In this document: piece by piece, positions 7,382 through 11,600 of the stretch | How positions within the stretch are numbered: position 1 is the stretch's first letter | Layout: each line of letters starts with the position of its first letter | NCBI GenBank assembly: GCA_026391515.1 | Contig: JAPLEC010000184.1 | Span: 1-11,600, forward strand | Length of the DNA stretch: 11,600 nucleotides | Direction of reading: 5' to 3' | Source: Bacteroidia bacterium | Lineage (GTDB): Bacteria; Bacteroidota; Bacteroidia; Bacteroidales; VadinHA17 | The notes under the pieces: model-generated | Seen by the model: only the letters and a program-made list of their open reading frames with translations | The model's database searches: none | Told to the model about the DNA's origin: nothing | Position numbers and translations under genes: made by a program

Positions 7382-8441
7382 ATCAGGGGCACTCCTTGTT
7401 GCGGCACTGTTCCTTGTAACCTTCACATTATCAGCTCAGGAGGTTACAAAGGATTTTCATAAGGAGTACAAGGCGAAACAGGGCTCGAAGCTTGAACTTG
7501 ATAACAAGTACGGTGATATTGTTGTTATTTCATCGGAAAGTGATCAGGTTGTTATCGATGTAAAAGTTACTGTTAAATATCCGAACCAGGAGAGAGCAGA
7601 AAAACTTTTAGGCTATATAACCGTTGAATTCAACGAAGGCGAAGATTATCTTTCAGCCGAGACTATTATTGAGGATAAATTCAACTTCACAGGCTGGGGC
7701 AACGAATCAAGAAGATTCTCAATCGATTATAATGTCAATATGCCGGTATGGATGAATCTTACCCTGGATAACAAATACGGCAATACAGATCTAGATGATC
7801 TTAGCGGATTGGTCGACCTCGATATCAAATATGGTAATCTGTCAGCTTCAAAGCTTACCCGCGGTGACGAAAAGCCGATGAGTGTAGTTAATCTTGCTTA
7901 TGGAAAAGGAACAATAGATGAGGCAGGCTGGCTCGAGGCTAATGTCAGGTATAGCGGGAATTTTACAGTTACGAAATGCCAGGCTCTCTCTCTCGACTGT
8001 AAGTATTCAACCCTGCAGATCGGAAATGTAAGCTCAATCGCAGGCGAAACAAGATATGATAAAATAAGAATTGAAAACATTAACAACCTGGTACTTGATG
8101 AAGGTTATTCAACCATAAATATCGGCACTCTGAACAATAAGCTGTCTCTTGATGCAGGATATGGATCATTTAATGCCGACAGGGTTCCGGCAGGTTTTGA
8201 ATCAGTTGAGATCGATTCTCGCTATGCAGGAGTACGGCTTGGCATTGACGAATCTGCCAGCTATAACCTCGATGCAAGATTGTCTTATGGCGGAATCAAA
8301 TTCAATGAAGCAAATTACCAGAACAAAAAACGTATAATCGGCAATACCTCATCAGAGGTAAGCGGTATTGTTGGTAAAGAAGAATCACCCAAAGCAAATG
8401 TAAAAGTGACTGCTTCGTATGCGAGTATAAAATTATATTAA
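7362..8441 (+). CDS. Exported DUF4097-like putative adhesin, beta-solenoid repeat protein
   Basis: Secreted or periplasmic protein of the DUF4097-like (putative adhesin) type with unknown molecular function. Using ATG 7362, it has 359 residues with signal peptide MKKLAYKSG...FTLSAQE and likely SPase I cleavage between A25 and Q26. An in-frame ATG at 7338 would add 8 residues; 7362 was chosen because it gives a canonical signal peptide. The mature protein is almost all short beta-strand segments with a recurring Tyr-small/Gly motif (KYGD, KYGN, RYSG, KYST, GYST, GYGS, RYAG, SYGG) at 50, 139, 157, 180, 197, 215, 232, 249, 267, 288 and 309, mostly 17-18 residues apart. That spacing is consistent with the coils of a beta-helix. 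There is no lipobox or C-terminal sorting domain. The gene overlaps the anti-sigma gene by 20 bases and ends before a strong terminator, so it is the last gene of the sigma operon and probably an effector or sensor of envelope stress. Confidence 0.82.
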   Translation: MKKLAYKSGALLVAALFLVTFTLSAQEVTKDFHKEYKAKQGSKLELDNKYGDIVVISSESDQVVIDVKVTVKYPNQERAEKLLGYITVEFNEGEDYLSAETIIEDKFNFTGWGNESRRFSIDYNVNMPVWMNLTLDNKYGNTDLDDLSGLVDLDIKYGNLSASKLTRGDEKPMSVVNLAYGKGTIDEAGWLEANVRYSGNFTVTKCQALSLDCKYSTLQIGNVSSIAGETRYDKIRIENINNLVLDEGYSTINIGTLNNKLSLDAGYGSFNADRVPAGFESVEIDSRYAGVRLGIDESASYNLDARLSYGGIKFNEANYQNKKRIIGNTSSEVSGIVGKEESPKANVKVTASYASIKLY

Positions 8442-8444
8442 AGG

Positions 8445-8475
8445 CTACCGGCCTCCGGCAACCGGTTACCGGCAA
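8445..8475. repeat. Four CCGG units at exact 7-base spacing
   Basis: CCGG occurs at 8448, 8455, 8462 and 8469, each followed by three other bases, giving four tandem CCGGNNN heptads (CCGGCCT, CCGGCAA, CCGGTTA, CCGGCAA). The stretch contains the palindrome AACCGGTT (8460-8467). It runs directly into the terminator stem. It could be a remnant of a heptanucleotide repeat or part of an extended mRNA 3' structure. Confidence 0.55.
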
Positions 8476-8505
8476 AATCTCCCGAGAAATCGGGAGATTT
8501 TTTTT
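8474..8505 (+). terminator. Strong intrinsic terminator after the sigma/anti-sigma/adhesin operon
   Basis: AAAATCTCCCGA (8474-8485) pairs perfectly with TCGGGAGATTTT (8490-8501) around a GAAA (GNRA) tetraloop at 8486-8489, followed by a T-run that totals eight thymines at 8498-8505. It starts 32 bases past the stop of the DUF4097-like gene. This is a textbook Rho-independent terminator for the plus strand and separates the operon from the cupin gene. On the minus strand only four U residues would follow the stem, so activity in that direction should be weak. Confidence 0.92.
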
Positions 8506-8554
8506 AACAAAATATTTTGAACTAATTTGCATCAGATTTTTAAATGTCAATCAT

Positions 8555-8821
8555 ATGATTCATGTCGAAAAACCAACAGAAGAAAAGCTGGCAAAGCTGA
8601 ATGCCAGATCGTGGCCCATCTGGGAAAAGGAAGTTTCAGAATTCCCATGGGAATATGATGAAAAAGAGACCTGCTATATACTTGAAGGAGAAGTGGTTGT
8701 AACTCCTGATAAGGGCAACCCTGTAAGGTTCGGTAAAGGCGATTTAGTGACTTTTGATGAAGGTCTCAAATGCAAATGGAAAATAAATAAGGCGGTCAGG
8801 AAACATTACAAATTTGGATAA
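8555..8821 (+). CDS. Small cupin-domain protein (DUF861/Cupin_3 type)
   Basis: Complete 88-residue single-domain cupin. The core runs through WEYDEKETCYILEGEVVVTP (32-51) and the second motif RFGKGDLVTFDEGLKCKW (58-75), ending VRKHYKFG. This pattern is typical of the DUF861/Cupin_3 group (EutQ- and ureidoglycolate-related folds). The usual cupin metal-binding histidine set is absent: only H3 and H84 are present, so it is probably not a standard metal-dependent dioxygenase. These stand-alone proteins have no established activity; small-molecule binding or isomerase-like chemistry is possible. The gene follows the terminator at 8474-8505 by 49 bases and so should have its own promoter in that AT-rich gap. 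It converges on mutS2 with only 61 bases between the stops. Confidence 0.9.
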   Translation: MIHVEKPTEEKLAKLNARSWPIWEKEVSEFPWEYDEKETCYILEGEVVVTPDKGNPVRFGKGDLVTFDEGLKCKWKINKAVRKHYKFG

Positions 8822-8828
8822 TAGTCTG

Positions 8829-8855
8829 AAAGTCCTTAAAGTCTATAAAGTCAGT
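8829..8855. repeat. Three AAAGTC units at 9-base spacing
   Basis: AAAGTC occurs at 8829-8834, 8838-8843 and 8847-8852, giving a 9-base period (AAAGTCCTT, AAAGTCTAT, AAAGTCAGT). It lies just past the cupin stop codon. The function is unknown; it may be a microsatellite-like slippage product. Confidence 0.6.
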
Positions 8856-8862
8856 TGCCCGT

Positions 8863-8883
8863 GTACCGTGCACCTTGTACCTT
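8863..8883. repeat. Heptad repeat GTACCGT / GCACCTT / GTACCTT
   Basis: GTACC, GCACC and GTACC start at 8863, 8870 and 8877, an exact 7-base period. The third unit ends at the first base of the mutS2 stop codon (minus strand), so it lies in the 61-base gap between the convergent cupin and mutS2 genes. No obvious intrinsic terminator is visible for either gene in this gap. Confidence 0.55.
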
Positions 8884-11357
8884 TAAAAATCCATTTCAAC
8901 TACCGTTATCCCCGATCCTCCCATATCGATGTGTTCGTCGCGGAAGGACTTAACGACATTGACTGTTGCAAGATATTCCCTGACCAGCTGTCGCAAGATG
9001 CCGTTCCCTTTACCGTGAAGTATGCGAAGGTTCTTGTGCTGAACCATTATAGCATTATCTATCAAATCCCTGACCTGGTTTATTGCCTCCTCTCCCCTGA
9101 CGCCCCTTATATCTATCTCAGGTTTGAAATTAAGCTTTCTCTGACTTAAGGCCGGATCTTCAGGCCTGTATGTCGGTGAAGATCTGATGCTCTTCTTTAG
9201 CTCTGCCCTGCTGATCCTTTCAATTTTATCCTTTGAAACCTGGAACCTGAAACTCTCCGACTCAATCAATACCATCTTGCCTTTTATCTCAATAATTTCT
9301 CCAGCCGCCAGCGTATCGGTCATCCTGACTGCATCACCAACTTTCAAAGTTTTGTCCAGCTTCCTGGCTTCACCGGGTTCTTCAGTTTTCTCCTTCGATT
9401 TATATTTCTTTGCTCTCTGAGCCAGCACTGAAATTTTCTTTTCTGTCTCTGATTCGACTGGTTTTGCTTCCTCAACCACATTGCTTTTAAACTCTTCAAG
9501 CTGCTGGCGGACATCCTTTGTTTTTTCCTTTTCGGCCTGCGACTCTTTTATCTGGCGGATTGTATTTTCAATCATCCGGTTCGATTCTTTCAGCAGGTTC
9601 TGAGCTTCATCCTTTGCTTTTGCAATAATTTCCTTCCTGAGCGATTTTGCTCCTGAAAGCTCTTTTTCATATTCATCAATCAGCGCCTCGAGCCGTTTTT
9701 CATGTTGACGGATGTTCATCCTTTTTGTTTCCCAATACCTCTTATCACGTGCAATATCTTTCAGATGCCTGTCATAATTGATATTCTTCACACCGGCTTT
9801 TCCGGAAGCTTCATTAAGTATCTCTTCAGGAAGCCCGATCTTCCTTGCTATCTCAAACGCAAATGAACTGCCGGGCTTCCCGATATAAAGCTGAAACAGA
9901 GGCTGCATGAGATGGTTATCGAAAGCCATTGCCCCATTAATGATTCCATCGGTGAGCGAAGCAAAATGCTTCAGGTTGGTATAATGAGTTGTGAAAACTC
10001 CATAAACTTTTTTTCTGTTGAGCTCAGCCAGGATAGCTTCCGCAATTGATCCACCGAGCGAAGGTTCGGTACCAGTTCCGAATTCATCAATAAGTACGAG
10101 GCTTTTATCAGAACCGCTCTTCAGGAAATGTTTCATGCTGATAAGGTGTGAGCTATATGTACTGAGATCATTTTCAATACTTTGCTCATCGCCAATATCG
10201 ATCAGGATATCTTTAAAAAGTCCGCATTCTGAACCTTCAGCCACGGGGATTGTGAGTCCGCATTGAATCATATACTGAAGGAGTCCGACAGTTTTCAGGC
10301 AGACAGATTTACCACCGGCATTGGGACCGGAGATAACCAGTATCCTGTTTTTATCATCGAGCTGAATATCGAGAGGGACAACTTTTCTCCCGGGAAGCTT
10401 TTCTAAAGTCATTGATAGAAGCGGATGAATTGCATGTTTCCAGGAGAGGAATGGTTTATCAATAACTGCCGGTTTTATTGAATGCAGATGATTCCCTAAT
10501 AGTGCTTTTGCTCTCAAAAAATCTATTTCGACCAGGAAAGTATTTGATGCAAGCAGATCATCAATATATGGCCGGATGTTGTCGGCAAATGCTGTTAATA
10601 TTTTAACAATCTCCCTTTTCTCCTCGTATTCAAGTTCGACAATGTCGTTATTTATTTCGACGATCTCTTCAGGTTCAATAAATACTGTTTTTCCTGATGC
10701 CGACTGATCGTGAATGAGGCCTTTTAATCTCCTTTTATCATAGGTACTTACCGGGATCACTCCTCTCCCGTTTCTCACTGATGCAGTTGTATCTGCATCG
10801 ACAAATCCATCTGACTGAGCCTGTTTAAGAATGGTATTGAGCCGTTTTGAAGCCTGCATTGTTTTGGAAGCTATTTCAGATCTGATCTCTTTGAGTCTTG
10901 CTGAAGCGTTATCCTTTATATTTCCATGCCGGTCGATTATCCGATCTATTGAATCGAGGACATACGGATAAGTTTTTACTGAACCGCACATTTTCTTCAG
11001 GAATGGATAATTTTTCTCATCTCTTATTTTGAAGAAATTAAGTATAGATTTAACAGTTTCGAGTGATCTCTTCAGATCAAACAGCTCTCTCACTTCAGGG
11101 AAAGTTCCCTCGATCCTGATTTTGCTAAGGCATTCAGAAATGCTGTAATAATTATCGGCAGGAAAGTTCTCTTCGAAGATGAGCAGGTGTTGGAATTCGG
11201 AAGTTACTGAAAGCTGTTCGATAATAATGTTATAATCATCTTTAAACGGGATCTCATCGACCTTTTGAATTCCCATCGGGCTGAGGCACCTCTCTTTCAA
11301 AAGCTCTTGTATCCGGTCGAAACCGATCTTGGATTCGAAGTTGTTTGGATAAATCAT
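8883..11357 (-). CDS. mutS2: Endonuclease MutS2 (MutS-family ATPase with Smr domain)
   Basis: Paralogue of MutS that does not act in mismatch repair. Family members have been linked to suppression of recombination through branched-DNA binding and, in Bacillus, to rescue of collided ribosomes; which role applies here is unknown. At 824 residues it is full length. The MutS core and clamp helices occupy about 1-320. The ABC-type ATPase follows: Walker A GPNAGGKS (344-351), signature region DLSTYSSHL (397-405), Walker B LVLIDEFGTGTEP (420-432) with D424 and E425, and switch His in TTHYTNLK (456-463). A long charged coiled coil spans about 510-660, then a small KOW-like beta domain (about 670-715: LKVGDAVRM, GEIIEIKGK). 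The C-terminal Smr domain (about 747-824) has IDIRG (748-752) and HGKGNG (781-786). The start is the ATG on the minus strand at 11357, giving MIYPNNFESKIGFD, typical of the family. It lies 9 bases downstream of an ATPase-type gene on the same strand. Confidence 0.97.
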   Translation of the reverse strand: MIYPNNFESKIGFDRIQELLKERCLSPMGIQKVDEIPFKDDYNIIIEQLSVTSEFQHLLIFEENFPADNYYSISECLSKIRIEGTFPEVRELFDLKRSLETVKSILNFFKIRDEKNYPFLKKMCGSVKTYPYVLDSIDRIIDRHGNIKDNASARLKEIRSEIASKTMQASKRLNTILKQAQSDGFVDADTTASVRNGRGVIPVSTYDKRRLKGLIHDQSASGKTVFIEPEEIVEINNDIVELEYEEKREIVKILTAFADNIRPYIDDLLASNTFLVEIDFLRAKALLGNHLHSIKPAVIDKPFLSWKHAIHPLLSMTLEKLPGRKVVPLDIQLDDKNRILVISGPNAGGKSVCLKTVGLLQYMIQCGLTIPVAEGSECGLFKDILIDIGDEQSIENDLSTYSSHLISMKHFLKSGSDKSLVLIDEFGTGTEPSLGGSIAEAILAELNRKKVYGVFTTHYTNLKHFASLTDGIINGAMAFDNHLMQPLFQLYIGKPGSSFAFEIARKIGLPEEILNEASGKAGVKNINYDRHLKDIARDKRYWETKRMNIRQHEKRLEALIDEYEKELSGAKSLRKEIIAKAKDEAQNLLKESNRMIENTIRQIKESQAEKEKTKDVRQQLEEFKSNVVEEAKPVESETEKKISVLAQRAKKYKSKEKTEEPGEARKLDKTLKVGDAVRMTDTLAAGEIIEIKGKMVLIESESFRFQVSKDKIERISRAELKKSIRSSPTYRPEDPALSQRKLNFKPEIDIRGVRGEEAINQVRDLIDNAIMVQHKNLRILHGKGNGILRQLVREYLATVNVVKSFRDEHIDMGGSGITVVEMDF

Positions 11358-11366
11358 AAGTAGATT

Positions 11367-11600
11367 CTAATATAAAAAACCAAAAAGCCACAAAGGTATT
11401 TCGTTCCTGTTGCCTGATTCAATGTTATCCAGAGCCAGGTATAAATTGGCAATACCCTTAACCTGCTTTGTCGTTTTATTTTTTCCGCCAATCTCGAAGA
11501 TATAGCGATTATCAATTAAAAAATCGCCTTTGTCAGTGTAATTTACCTGATGATTGTTGGAAACCTGGTTATAGAAAAAAGTTTCCCTGAGATTTCCGAT
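11367..11600 (-). CDS. C-terminal tail of a DUF4143-type AAA ATPase, 5' partial
   Basis: Reading the minus strand from 11600 gives 77 uninterrupted residues to a TAG stop at 11367-11369, with no internal ATG start, so it must be the end of a gene entering from the right. The translation contains IGNLRETFFYNQV (1-13), GDFLIDNRYIFEIGGKNKT (25-43), a KQVKGIANLYLALDNIE stretch (45-61) and the ending IPLWLFGFLY. These are hallmarks, from memory, of the C-terminal DUF4143 (nuclease-like) domain of AAA_14/DUF4143 ATPases. Such ATPases are common and often present in many copies in Bacteroidota genomes, usually of unknown cellular role. The Walker A/B motifs would lie outside the window. The stop is 9 bases upstream of mutS2 on the same strand, so the two could share a transcript, although these ATPase genes are often mobile and unrelated to their neighbours. 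Confidence 0.85.
   Translation of the reverse strand: MGNLRETFFYNQVSNNHQVNYTDKGDFLIDNRYIFEIGGKNKTTKQVKGIANLYLALDNIESGNRNEIPLWLFGFLY

Noticed and set aside
8513..8519. TATTTTG as a -7 promoter box for the cupin gene
   Set aside because: One base short of the TAnnTTTG consensus and no convincing upstream TTTG box at the right distance.
8445..8883. CRISPR-like array around the short repeats
   Set aside because: Units are only 7-9 bases with no spacers of CRISPR size and no cas genes nearby.
8814..9149. Plus-strand 111-codon ORF overlapping the cupin end and mutS2
   Set aside because: It lies almost entirely antisense to the Smr domain of mutS2, has no recognisable motif, and starts inside the cupin gene.

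Overview
The window looks like a chromosomal segment of a member of the Bacteroidota, probably an uncultured Bacteroidales-type lineage. This rests on gene content and style: a GH106-type alpha-L-rhamnosidase, an ornithine aminotransferase of the rocD type, a large M28 peptidase lipoprotein, an ECF sigma factor followed by a single-pass anti-sigma-like protein and a DUF4097-type exported protein, a DUF4143-type ATPase, moderate-to-low GC, AT-rich leaders with few Shine-Dalgarno sequences, and short GC-rich interspersed repeats between genes. The lineage call is inference; there is no rRNA or marker-gene tree.

Layout. At the left edge lies the C-terminal part of a rhamnosidase (2-1798, 5' end outside the window). 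A 279-base gap follows, holding a nested inverted-repeat element of about 120 bases. Next is rocD (2078-3289), then a 148-base gap with two oppositely oriented copies of a C-tract/G-tract hairpin repeat. An M28 peptidase lipoprotein with PA and PDZ domains (3438-5228) is followed 26 bases later by a multi-pass membrane protein of unknown function (5255-6151). The block 6250-8441 is a compact module of ECF sigma factor, membrane anti-sigma-like protein and signal-peptide-bearing DUF4097-like repeat protein, with the last two genes overlapping. It ends in a strong intrinsic terminator (8474-8505). A small cupin gene (8555-8821) faces mutS2 (8883-11357, minus strand). At the right edge, on the minus strand and 9 bases upstream of mutS2, is the C-terminal tail of a DUF4143-type AAA ATPase (11367-11600), open to the window edge and without an internal start.

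How the genes work together. The only clear functional unit is 6250-8441: a sigma factor, its probable membrane-bound regulator and an exported beta-solenoid-like protein, a plausible envelope-sensing circuit. The peptidase and the adjacent membrane protein may be co-transcribed. RocD (ornithine to glutamate semialdehyde), the cupin and MutS2 look like independent housekeeping genes. I did not see a clearly new multi-gene system. The most interesting points are the sigma/anti-sigma/solenoid module, the Tyr ladder in its third protein, the intergenic repeat elements, and two stretches of 7-base periodic repeat flanking the cupin gene.
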